64,000 nucleotides of DNA, from NCBI RefSeq assembly GCF_009728935.1, contig NZ_CP034235.1:4626001-4690000 (forward strand), read 5' to 3'. Within the stretch, counting starts at the first letter, position 1; each line of letters begins with the position of its first letter. This DNA is from Paenibacillus psychroresistens. GTDB taxonomy: Bacteria > Bacillota > Bacilli > Paenibacillales > NBRC-103111. The translations under genes were made by a program, and so were the position numbers. The notes beneath the pieces are model-generated. The model did no database searches. It was not told the DNA's origin and was given only the letters and a program-made list of their open reading frames with translations. Below, in pieces: positions 34,574 to 43,600 of the stretch.

Positions 34574-36895
34574 TTAGCAATTGCAAATTACATTCAAGTG
34601 CTTGTCGATTGTATATATAGAGTCAACTTCAAGCTCGATTGGAACAACCTGATTCTGATAACGCAGAAACGTTGTGCTTGTTGAGAAAGCGCGGATAGTT
34701 GCGGAAACTAGCTCTCCCTGCTCCCAGATCACATCCACCTCTGCATTTCCTTTGACTCGCAAACCTGTAAATTTGCCGCTATGCCATATCTGTGGAAGGG
34801 CTGGCAGCAAATGAATCTCCGCTGCATGGCTTTGCAGCAGCATTTCGGCAACAGCGGCAGTACCGCCAAAATTACCATCAATGACGAATATGTTAGTTTC
34901 AGCCCCTGCAATTCCAGCTTTGGAAAAGCTCAATAAATTGTCAAAACATAGCTGACCAATCAGATGAGACAAATGTTTATACGCATTTTCTCCATCCTGC
35001 AGTCTAGCAAAGCTCGCTGCAAAAATCGCTACCGTAAACTCTACATCCTCTAATTCTTCACGCTGCATCCGATTTTCTAAGGTTACTCGTGCCGCCGCAC
35101 TTAACTCCGGAGTTCCTTGCGGAGTCACCTGATTTCCCGGATAAAGACTGAATAAATGTGAAAGATGGCGATGATCCGGCTGCGCTTCATCATAATCCTC
35201 CAGCCATTCCTGCAGCTGCCCTTTTTTGCCAACTAGCAATGGTGGCAACAGAGCAATCACCCCTTTAAGCCTTGTTTGCAGCTCACTATCTACCTGCAAC
35301 AGCTCAGCAGCTTCTAAACAGAAAACGAATAGATCGCGCACTAATACTTGATCCAACGTTGATCCCATCGATAAATGATGCTCATGCTCCGTATCCTTCA
35401 GACCCTCTATATAAAAGCTATTTTCTGGCGAATTTGATGGCCCAGTTACCAAGTAGCCTAAGCTAGGATGAATCGTCATGTAATCCAGAAAAAACGCAGC
35501 AGCTTCTTTCATGATTGGATAAGCTTGCTGCTCAAGAAATTCCTGATTTAAGCTGAATTTATAATGCTCAATCAAATGAGTAGCAATCCATAAGCCACCT
35601 GTAACATTCGACCCCCATGTTAATCCCCACCCTGGAGCTGTAAACCCCCAAGCATTCGAGAAAACGTGAGCCACCCAGCCCTCACAACCGTAGAAATCTA
35701 AAGCCGTTGATTTTCCTGCAACTGATAATCGCTCAATATATCGCATCAAAGGCAGATGACTCTCCGCTAAATTACTTACTTCAGTTGGAAAGTAATTCAT
35801 CTCTGTATTGATATCCAAGTGATAATCGCAGCTCCACTGCATCCGATTGGCTTCGCCATCATTCCAAATCCCCTGTAAATTCAACGGCAATGGCGAATCC
35901 GCTCTAGCACCGGCTATCGTCAGATAACGCCCAAATTGAAAAAACAAAGCAAATAATTGCGGATCCCCTTCCTGATCATTCAGCAGCAGCTTGATTCGTT
36001 CATCCGTCGGCAGATTTGCCCGCTCAGAATGACCCAAATCTAAATTAACCCGGTCATATAATCGGCGATAATCGGCAATATGATCTGCTTTAAGCTGAGA
36101 ATATCCTTTGGCAACCGCTTGTGTTATTTGGCGACTAGATTCCTCCACCCAATCTGCATCACTTTTTTCATAATCCGTATTGACTGCATAATAAATGAAA
36201 GCTTCATCGACGTTCTTAATGACAATTTGCTCATCATTTCGCTGAATAGTCCCGCCATGTATAACTACCTTGACCATACCTTGAGCGTAAACCCCACACT
36301 CACCATCACTGTGCATCTTCTCTATCGCTTTTCCCTTAAACATTAGGGTATCCCCGTGCTCAATCCAGCTCTCAAAATGCTCTGTGCTTCCCTCAATTCC
36401 TAACGTAAACGATACTCCCGCTGCTCCCTCACTCGACAAATGCGAAACCACTACGCGATCAACATGCGAAGCAAATGTTTCTCGCTTATGACTTTTCCCA
36501 TTTACTTTGTAAGCCATTGTTGCCAACGCGTTACTTATATCTAATTCGCGAACCAAATCTTCGCCTTGATGCTCAAACTGCAGCAAGAGCTCACAAACCG
36601 ATAAATTCGTCCCAAAGTTGCCTTTTTCCGGCTCTAGAGCTTGTTTAGCTAGGACTTCTCCTTGCTTGTAGTTGCCTGCAAAAAACTGCTCCCTCATATG
36701 CTCCAGATCGACTTTTCCGTTTGAATGGCTTATGGTGCGTTCCGCTTTCCCTGACCAGTAAGTCAGCTCAGTCATATGCCAGGTTTCACTTTCTACCCCA
36801 CCTGAAATGACGGCCCCCAATCTTCCATTTCCCAGAGGCAGCCCCTGTGACCAGTTCAATGCAGGTTGCGAATACCAAAGCTTCCATTCCTTCAT
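34574..36895 (-). CDS. GH95 alpha-L-fucosidase-like glycosidase (intracellular)
   Basis: A 773-aa enzyme of glycoside hydrolase family 95, inverting enzymes that release terminal L-fucose (alpha-1,2) or L-galactose. It has the N-terminal LPLGNGRLGAVISGG, the central LNLQGIWND followed by WSCDYHLDINTEMNYFP, and HRHLSHLFSLYPGNQ, all characteristic of the family. There is no signal peptide, so it acts on imported oligosaccharides in the cytoplasm. Its neighbours (GntR, dehydrogenase, enolase-superfamily enzyme) would oxidise and dehydrate the released sugar. Fucosylated plant xyloglucan fragments are a plausible source. Confidence 0.9.
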   Translation of the reverse strand: MKEWKLWYSQPALNWSQGLPLGNGRLGAVISGGVESETWHMTELTYWSGKAERTISHSNGKVDLEHMREQFFAGNYKQGEVLAKQALEPEKGNFGTNLSVCELLLQFEHQGEDLVRELDISNALATMAYKVNGKSHKRETFASHVDRVVVSHLSSEGAAGVSFTLGIEGSTEHFESWIEHGDTLMFKGKAIEKMHSDGECGVYAQGMVKVVIHGGTIQRNDEQIVIKNVDEAFIYYAVNTDYEKSDADWVEESSRQITQAVAKGYSQLKADHIADYRRLYDRVNLDLGHSERANLPTDERIKLLLNDQEGDPQLFALFFQFGRYLTIAGARADSPLPLNLQGIWNDGEANRMQWSCDYHLDINTEMNYFPTEVSNLAESHLPLMRYIERLSVAGKSTALDFYGCEGWVAHVFSNAWGFTAPGWGLTWGSNVTGGLWIATHLIEHYKFSLNQEFLEQQAYPIMKEAAAFFLDYMTIHPSLGYLVTGPSNSPENSFYIEGLKDTEHEHHLSMGSTLDQVLVRDLFVFCLEAAELLQVDSELQTRLKGVIALLPPLLVGKKGQLQEWLEDYDEAQPDHRHLSHLFSLYPGNQVTPQGTPELSAAARVTLENRMQREELEDVEFTVAIFAASFARLQDGENAYKHLSHLIGQLCFDNLLSFSKAGIAGAETNIFVIDGNFGGTAAVAEMLLQSHAAEIHLLPALPQIWHSGKFTGLRVKGNAEVDVIWEQGELVSATIRAFSTSTTFLRYQNQVVPIELEVDSIYTIDKHLNVICNC

Positions 36896-36939
36896 ATAAC
36901 ACCATCCTAGTTATGATTGCTTATGAGTCGAACCCTTAC

Positions 36940-38037
36940 TTACTTAATGCGATACTTATCAAAATATTGCGGAATGACCTCTGTGGAAGCACCTGGCATT
37001 TGCGGCAAAACATAAAAGCCATCTTTAACCGTAGCAGGCTCAACGAATATATCACGAATCCAAGGAATGTACTCTAGCATAATAGCATTCTGCGTAGAGG
37101 CAACTAGATGCTGATGAATTTGACCCATATCGCCAACGTGCGGAACAATCGGTAAATCATAGGATGCAGCTAGACCTGAAACCTGCAGCCATTCGGTAAT
37201 CCCGCCAACACGGGTGCAATCCACTTGCACATACTCCACAGCTCCAGCATGAATGTAATCACGGAATGCATACTTACTATATACATGCTCACCTAATGCT
37301 ATCGGTACGTTTAAAGCATCAGCCAATTTTTTGTGGCCCATAATGTCATCCGGATTTAACGGCTCCTCCAGCCAGAATAAATCGAACTCCTCGAGCTTTT
37401 TACCCCAAGTCATCGCTGTATTAATATTCCACTGTTGGTTGACATCAATCATTAGAATAATATCTTTGCCAATTACTTCTCTTACAGCTTTAACACGGTC
37501 ATAATCTTCGCGGGTATTGGGTTTGCCTACCTTCATTTTCACTCCAGTAAAGCCGTCTTCCACATAAGAACTAATATCTTTAAGCAATCGCTCTTGTGAC
37601 CAGTTCAACCAGCCCCCATTTGTATTATAGGCTTTAATTTGTTTGGATTTGTGTCCACCTAGATATTGCCAAAGTGGTTTGTTCGAAGCTTTAGACATGA
37701 TATCCCACAAAGCAATATCGACTGCTGCAAGCGCCATATGTGTAATACCTGCACGTCCAACCCAATGCATTTTGCCAAAACGCAGCTCATCCCAAATTTC
37801 CTTAACCATAAAGGGATCTTTACCTAAAAGCACAGGAGCGTAATAATCATCAATAGTATCCGTTATCATCTTATCTCCGTGAGCGCAGGTACCCGTGTAG
37901 CCATAGCCAGTAATACCTTCATCCGTATAGATACGAACCCCGGGCAAACCCCAATGTGTCGGTGAATTAATAGCGTCGGTAATCGGCGGATTTAAGGGTA
38001 CATGTAAAATAAAGCTCTCTACTTTAATAATTTTCAT
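36940..38037 (-). CDS. Mandelate racemase/muconate lactonizing enzyme family sugar-acid dehydratase
   Basis: A 365-aa enolase-superfamily protein. After a capping domain it carries the Lys167-x-Lys169 base (GVKMKVG), metal ligands Asp198 (IDVNQQW), Glu224 or 225 (LEEPL) and Glu250 (ALGEH), and His300 (PHVGDMG), the mandelate-racemase subgroup set. Such enzymes dehydrate sugar acids such as L-fuconate, L-rhamnonate or galactonate; the exact acid cannot be read. The frame is open to 38127, but AAGGAG lies 9 nt before the ATG at 38035-38037. It has its own promoter and a GntR-type box. L-fuconate is inferred from the GH95 neighbour. Confidence 0.85.
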   Translation of the reverse strand: MKIIKVESFILHVPLNPPITDAINSPTHWGLPGVRIYTDEGITGYGYTGTCAHGDKMITDTIDDYYAPVLLGKDPFMVKEIWDELRFGKMHWVGRAGITHMALAAVDIALWDIMSKASNKPLWQYLGGHKSKQIKAYNTNGGWLNWSQERLLKDISSYVEDGFTGVKMKVGKPNTREDYDRVKAVREVIGKDIILMIDVNQQWNINTAMTWGKKLEEFDLFWLEEPLNPDDIMGHKKLADALNVPIALGEHVYSKYAFRDYIHAGAVEYVQVDCTRVGGITEWLQVSGLAASYDLPIVPHVGDMGQIHQHLVASTQNAIMLEYIPWIRDIFVEPATVKDGFYVLPQMPGASTEVIPQYFDKYRIK

Positions 38038-38064
38038 CTGGTTAATCTCCTTTTGGTATATTGT

Positions 38065-38078
38065 ATATCGTGTATGAT
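38065..38078 (-). promoter_or_regulatory. GntR-type box downstream of the dehydratase promoter
   Basis: ATATCGTGTATGAT matches at 13 of 14 positions the box in the gntR promoter (39614-39627). It lies just after the expected transcription start, so binding would block transcription. Confidence 0.6.
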
Positions 38079-38088
38079 TTATACTATT

Positions 38089-38117
38089 AGAATACGCTTT
38101 AGTTGCAAAACTGTCAA
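38089..38117 (-). promoter_or_regulatory. Promoter of the dehydratase-GH95 pair
   Basis: Minus strand TTGACA (38112-38117), 17-bp spacer, TATTCT (38089-38094). A perfect -35 box in the gap between dehydrogenase and dehydratase genes. Confidence 0.65.
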
Positions 38118-38135
38118 ACAAAATCAACAGTTATT

Positions 38136-38906
38136 TCAATAGCCTAGTGAAGCCCCACCATCAACTGGAAGTGCCACACCAGTAATAAAATAGGCTTGCT
38201 CCGATGCCAAATATAAGACGGCCTGAGCAATTTCTTCCGTTGTCGCGCATCTTCCGAGCGGATGCATATCTATTAAGGCTTGTACCGTTTCAGTAGGATC
38301 TGGCTGCTGCTGAATCCATTCCTCCAGTAAAGGTGTCATTACTCCTGCTGGACAAATACAATTTACCCGCACTCCATCCTTCGCATAATCAAGAGCAAGC
38401 GCCTTGGTCATGGCAATAATAGCCCCTTTAGTTGCAGAATACACCGGATTCTGCTTCTGGCCCAGCAAGCCGCTTAAAGATGACATATTAACGATGCTGC
38501 CTCGACTTTTTCTAATTTCAGGGATACAATACTTAATCATCAAATAGACGCTTTTCAAATTAATGTCTAACGTACGCGTCCATTCTACTTCTGTGATATC
38601 TTCCAATTCCTTAGGCAATACAACGGCAGCATTATTAAATAAAATATCAATCGCTCCAAAAACGGTTAAAGTTTCTTGGACTAACAGCTTCACCTGCTGC
38701 TCTGAAGATACATCCGTTTTTACAGCAAGTGCCTTCCCTTCAACGCTATCCAGTAAATTTATTTCATTAGCCACGCGGTTTGCTTCTGCTTCATTCCAAT
38801 CTGCAATGACTACCTTTGCTCCAAGACTAGCAAAAAGCTTAGCAGTTGCTTCACCGATTCCTGATCCCGCTCCTGATATAATCGCCACTTTCCCTTTCAA
38901 TTGCAT
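38136..38906 (-). CDS. Short-chain dehydrogenase (possibly sugar or sugar-acid dehydrogenase)
   Basis: A 256-aa classical SDR: NAD(P) motif GAGSGIG near residue 12, ADWN at the cofactor-specificity position (Asp favours NAD+), NNAA, the catalytic Ser in VNMSSLSG and Tyr-x3-Lys in YSATK. The start follows GGGAGGG by 6 nt. In the L-fucose oxidation route such an enzyme acts either on L-fucose or on 2-keto-3-deoxy-L-fuconate; position next to a dehydratase and GH95 fits either. Function beyond SDR is inferred from neighbours. Confidence 0.87.
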   Translation of the reverse strand: MQLKGKVAIISGAGSGIGEATAKLFASLGAKVVIADWNEAEANRVANEINLLDSVEGKALAVKTDVSSEQQVKLLVQETLTVFGAIDILFNNAAVVLPKELEDITEVEWTRTLDINLKSVYLMIKYCIPEIRKSRGSIVNMSSLSGLLGQKQNPVYSATKGAIIAMTKALALDYAKDGVRVNCICPAGVMTPLLEEWIQQQPDPTETVQALIDMHPLGRCATTEEIAQAVLYLASEQAYFITGVALPVDGGASLGY

Positions 38907-38909
38907 CGC

Positions 38910-39587
38910 TTACCCTCCCGTGTTGATAAAATGGACATTGGTTCTTTTTTGCGAACTCTTAATATGCTTGGTCATCGCGTCAGAGGCGCCTTTAGCATCT
39001 CGTTTGATTAATTTCTGCAGAATATTATTATGCTCCGACCATTCCACATTCTTATTATCAATATCCAAATTTAATTTAATAAAGGTTAAATATCGTTGAA
39101 TCTGTTCAATATAACCTCTAACTAATCCTTGCAGGTTAGAGTTATCGCAATACTCAAGAATCGTGCCATGAATCGAGCTATTCATAACCATTATGGTGTC
39201 TAGACCAGAAGCAGCCTGCATGGAGTTATTCTTCTGCAGCTCAATCATATCCTCATTTAAACGTGACAGCTTATCCTCGGGTATGATCAATGCTGCCTTC
39301 TCAACAGCCAAAGGCTCCAAATGTAATCTTATCTCGAATAATTCGTTTAAATCCTTAAGCGTCATCATATTAACAAACATGCCTTTAAAGGGAATAATGT
39401 GCAAATAACCCTCTGACTGCAAGCGCGACAAAGCTTCGCGAATCGGAATATTACTTACTTCCAAAGTGCGAGCCAGCTGATCGATATTGATCTTCTCGCC
39501 CGATTTTAATTTATGCGAGAGTATATCCTCTTTCACAATCCGATAAATTTCTTCCGTCATATTAACTCGGCTAATTTTACTACTCAT
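38910..39587 (-). CDS. GntR/FCD-family transcriptional regulator
   Basis: A 225-aa regulator: N-terminal winged helix (about 10-70) with KLKSGEKINIDQLARTL and SNIPIREALSRLQSEGYL, then an all-helical FCD ligand domain with FEIRLHLEPLAVEKAA and SSIHGTILEYCDN. FCD regulators usually bind sugar acids, so an intermediate of the adjacent pathway is the likely inducer. I set the start at ATG 39585-39587; the TTG at 39605 lies inside the ribosome-site region. Its own promoter carries the ATATCATGTATGAT box, so it probably represses itself. Confidence 0.88.
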   Translation of the reverse strand: MSSKISRVNMTEEIYRIVKEDILSHKLKSGEKINIDQLARTLEVSNIPIREALSRLQSEGYLHIIPFKGMFVNMMTLKDLNELFEIRLHLEPLAVEKAALIIPEDKLSRLNEDMIELQKNNSMQAASGLDTIMVMNSSIHGTILEYCDNSNLQGLVRGYIEQIQRYLTFIKLNLDIDNKNVEWSEHNNILQKLIKRDAKGASDAMTKHIKSSQKRTNVHFINTGG

Positions 39588-39610
39588 CTGCTCACCATCC
39601 TTCAATCACG

Positions 39611-39640
39611 AATATATCATGTATGATGGATGAAACTCAA
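39611..39640 (-). promoter_or_regulatory. gntR promoter with operator in the spacer
   Basis: Minus strand TTGAGT (39635-39640), 18 bp, TATATT (39611-39616). The box ATATCATGTATGAT (39614-39627, containing ATCAT-GT-ATGAT) overlaps the -10 and spacer. Confidence 0.6.
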
Positions 39641-39673
39641 CTAAAAGATAAGACCCCTTTTTCAAGAGGGGCC
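39641..39673 (-). terminator. Terminator after the 1752-aa GH27 gene
   Basis: Minus strand: GGCCCCT pairs with AGGGGTC (one G-U pair), extended by outer AAG/CTT-like pairs, followed by TTATCTTTTAG. Confidence 0.6.
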
Positions 39674-39702
39674 TCGTACTTATCATTATAAATCCTTACC
39701 TA

Positions 39703-42700
39703 TTAGTGATGGTTGTGAGTTTTATCCAGCTTCTTCACTGTCAGATTAAACTTCTTCGTCTCATTGCTGCTTCCTTTAGTAATCGTCGCTGTTAACGTTA
39801 CGTCTTTATTTCCGCTTTCAAACACTGGACGGACTACTGTGCCATTATTACTAATTGTCGTTGGTTTATTCGAAGACCAGCTAATGGTTGTGCCATTGCT
39901 TCCAACCAAAGGTAAAGTAATATTCTTAGTTACACTGTTCGCTTTGTCCGGATTAATGTAACCAATCGCCAGCAAATCTTTGTCCGCTGCCACTGCTTCT
40001 GCATTCGATTGAGCTAATTTGGTTACTGTTACCGTAAACTTCTTAGTCTCTTTTGCATTTCCTTTATTTATCTTCGCAGTTAAAACCACGGATTTATCTC
40101 CTTTTGTAAAGGTTGGACGAGTTACGATTCCACTATCACTAATGGTCGATATTTTATCCGAGGACCAGCTGATCGTTGTCCCATTCCCTCCCGTTAAAGG
40201 CAAGCTTAAATTGTGGGTAACGCTGCTTGAGCTGTCTGGGATGGTATATCCAATCGCCAATGTAGCTTTGTCTGCATCCACTGCATCTTTATTGGGAAGT
40301 GGTGCCAGTGAACTAGTAAAGCTCAGTTTATCTGCCAGCATATACGCACCTGATTTTTTCACAACTTTGATCGTATGCACGGTGTTAGACAATCCGGCAA
40401 GGCTATATACGGTTTGTTGGACTAATCTAGTGGAATTAAAGGTATTGATCGTTTGCTTAAATACCCCATCCACGTAAATATCGATATTGCCCAAGTTTGA
40501 AGCTTTTTCTGTAATGACTTGAATCCCCGTTCCTTTAAAAGAATACTCATAATAATCATTGTTAGCTGTTGTTAAATGAACATCGTCCTGATAATCCCCA
40601 CTGAATGAGAAAGTCAGTTTAGTTGTTCCTACTGGTTGCGCGGCTAGGTATCCCTTCTTGATGGTTATTGTACTGCCAGATACCGTATAGTCAGTGCCCA
40701 GCACGAGTGCTGTATCACCATTTACTATTCGGGTAAGGAGAGTTGCGCTTTGTAAGATGGTTGTAGTGACATCCGTTTTTACCGCCGATCCTTTATCAAA
40801 GCTTCCTGTAGCTGGACCGATAAGATCTGCGACAATTACTTTCAATTTATCCAACAGCATATAAGATCCTGATTTTTTAACCGCTTTAAGTGTATGAGCA
40901 CCATCTGAAAGTCCCGTAATACTGTAAACAGTATATTGGACTAATCTATTCGGGCTATAGGCACTTACCGTTTGCTTAAATACATTATCCACATAGATAT
41001 CCATATCACCCTGCGAGACATCTTTTTCTGTGACCAATTCAATGCCAGTTCCTGAGAAAGCATATTCGAAGTAAGCATCGTTAGCCTCTGTGAACTGTAC
41101 GTCATTGCGATAATCGCCTAATCCTCGATTGCTGCTTCTCTGCCAAGCACCTGTATAAGCAATTCGGGAATCGTCATTATTGAGCGAATAAGAAGCTCCA
41201 GCAGCTGGTACCGTCGGGTTAACAGGCTCCGTTGAATCGCTTATTGCAACAGCAAACGTCAATGTCCCACCTCCACTAAAGGTGAGAATTAAATTAGTCG
41301 TTCCTACTGACTTACCAGCAAGGTACGCTTTCTTAATCGTTACCTCATTTCCGGAAACCGTATAGTCCGTGTTCAACACTAGAGGAGTTCCACTGTTTGT
41401 AATGCTGCTTAAAGTATTGCCATTCAGAGTCATTGTCGTGCTGACATCCGCCTGAGCACTTACCTTCTTATCGAAGCTTCGCGAAGTAGGGCTAATAGCT
41501 ACTGTTGCGATAATATTTAGTTTATCTAGCAGCATATAAGTGCCGGATTTTTTCACAGCCTTAACGGTATGTGAACCATCGCTTAGTCCAGATACACTAT
41601 AAACCGTTTGTTGGACTAATCTACTTGCATTAAATGTGCTCACCGTTTGCTTCAATACGTTGTCGACATAGACATCAACATCACCTTGATTAGAATCCTT
41701 TTCCGTTATTAGATCAAATCCCGTTCCGGTAAAAGCATATTCAAAATAGGCATCATTAGTTTCGGTGTAATGGACATCATCCAGGTAATCACCTAGTCCT
41801 CTACCTGTGCTTTGTCCCCATGAACCGGAGTAAGTAATCCCAGGATCATTATCATTTATCGAAACCTTAGGAGTGCTGATGACGATAGGTGCACTAACAT
41901 TGAATTTGTCCAACAACATATATCCGCCTGACTTTTTCACAGCCTTGATCGTATGAGCGCCATTGGAAAGTCCAGAGATGCTATAAACCGTTTGTTGGAT
42001 TAATCTGCTGTCATTATAAGTGCTCACTGTTTGTTTGAATACATTATCGACATAAATATCGACATCCCCTTGAGAGGAATCTTTTTCCGTAATCAAATCA
42101 ATTCCTGTTCCAGAGAAGGCATATTCGAAGTAAGCATCATTGGCCTCTGTATAATGAACATCATCCAAGTAATCGCCTAGTCCCCTGCCTGTGCTATGTC
42201 CCCATGAGCCTGAATAGGTAATTCCTGGATCATTGTCATTAACAGAAACTGTACTAAGCTGCGTATCAGAATCGCTTATTGTGACAATAAGCGTCTGATT
42301 TGCTCCTCCACTAAAGGAGAAATCGAGGTTGTTTATTCCTAGCGGCTGGGCTGCAAGGTAAGCCTTTTTCACTGTAACTAGGTCACTTGCAACAGTGTAA
42401 TCTGTACCAGAAATTAATGTTGCTCCGCCATTTGTTATGCCGCTAAGACTATTCCCATATACGCTTCCATATACGGTCATAGTTGTCGTAATATCGGCTT
42501 GATTGGCTGGTTTTTTATCAAAGCTAGCAGTCGATGGAGTGATTAAATCAGCCGTAATGACTCTGATTTTATCTAATAGCATGAAGAATCCTGATTTTTT
42601 CACAGCCTTGAACGTATGAGATCCAGCAGACAAACCAGTAATCGAATATACCGTTTGTTGAGCCAATCTGCCTATGTTGTTGGTGCTTATGGTTTGTTTG

Positions 42701-43600
42701 AGCACATTATCTACATAGATATCCATTGCACCCTGTGAAGGATCCAGTTCTGTAATCATTTCAATCCCAGTTCCTGTAAAAGCATATTCAAAGGAATCGT
42801 TATTCGTTTCTGTCCAATGCACATCGTTCTGATAATCGCCTACTCCTCTACCCGTGCTATGATTCCAAGTGCCGGTGTATGTGATGGATGCATTATCATC
42901 ATTGAGTGAAATGGATCCACCGATCGCTGAGTTTCTGACAATAAGTGCAACAGTTTGGGCGGCTCCAGCATTAAAGCTAAAGGTCATATTGGTAGTTCCT
43001 GTTGCTAAGCCCGCTAAATATTCCTTCTTAAGAGTGACTACTGTGCCCGAGATCGTATAATCTGTACCAGCAATAAGATTCGTTGTACCGTTATTAATGC
43101 TTTCTAATGTATTGCCGTTTAGCGCCAAAGTCAGTGCTACATCGGCCTGTGCTCCTGCCTTCTGATCGAAGCTTACTGCAGAAGGACTGACTTTACTGTT
43201 CTGCAGCGATGAATCACTTACTGTAATAGTAAGGGTTTGTGGGTTGCCTGCACTAAAAGTGAACTTCAAGCTAACTGTTCCCAATTGTCGTGCTGCAAGG
43301 TATTCCTTTTTAATCGTAACTTGGTTGCCTGATACGGTGTAATCTGTGCCAGCCACTAAGCTAGCTCCATTATTCGCTATGCTGCTTAGTGTATTTCCAC
43401 TAAGTGTCATGGTTGTCGTGACATCTGCCTGCACAGCTGTTTTTTTATCAAAGCTGCCAGTTGAAGGACTAATTGTACTGTTCTGTGCCAGAGAATCACT
43501 TACTGTAATAGCCAGATCTTGGGTTGATCCCGCTGGTGCTCTACCACTGCTGCGTGTCCAATCACCCGTATATTTAATACCCGTATCGTCGTTATTTAAC
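39703..43600 (-). repeat. Tandem coding repeats of the GH27 C-terminal modules
   Basis: Two repeat types, about 115 and 90 codons long, recur through the C-terminal half of the 1752-aa gene. The longer type recurs three more times in the neighbouring gene (45038-46135). They are protein-coding repeats with diverged DNA, and likely substrates for recombination. Confidence 0.75.

Noticed and set aside
40019-40477. Long plus-strand frames inside the GH27 gene (also 43346-43792 and 39764-39961)
   Set aside because: They lie antisense to repeats of a clearly coding gene, lack ribosome sites and families, and recur with the repeats; shadows of the true frame.
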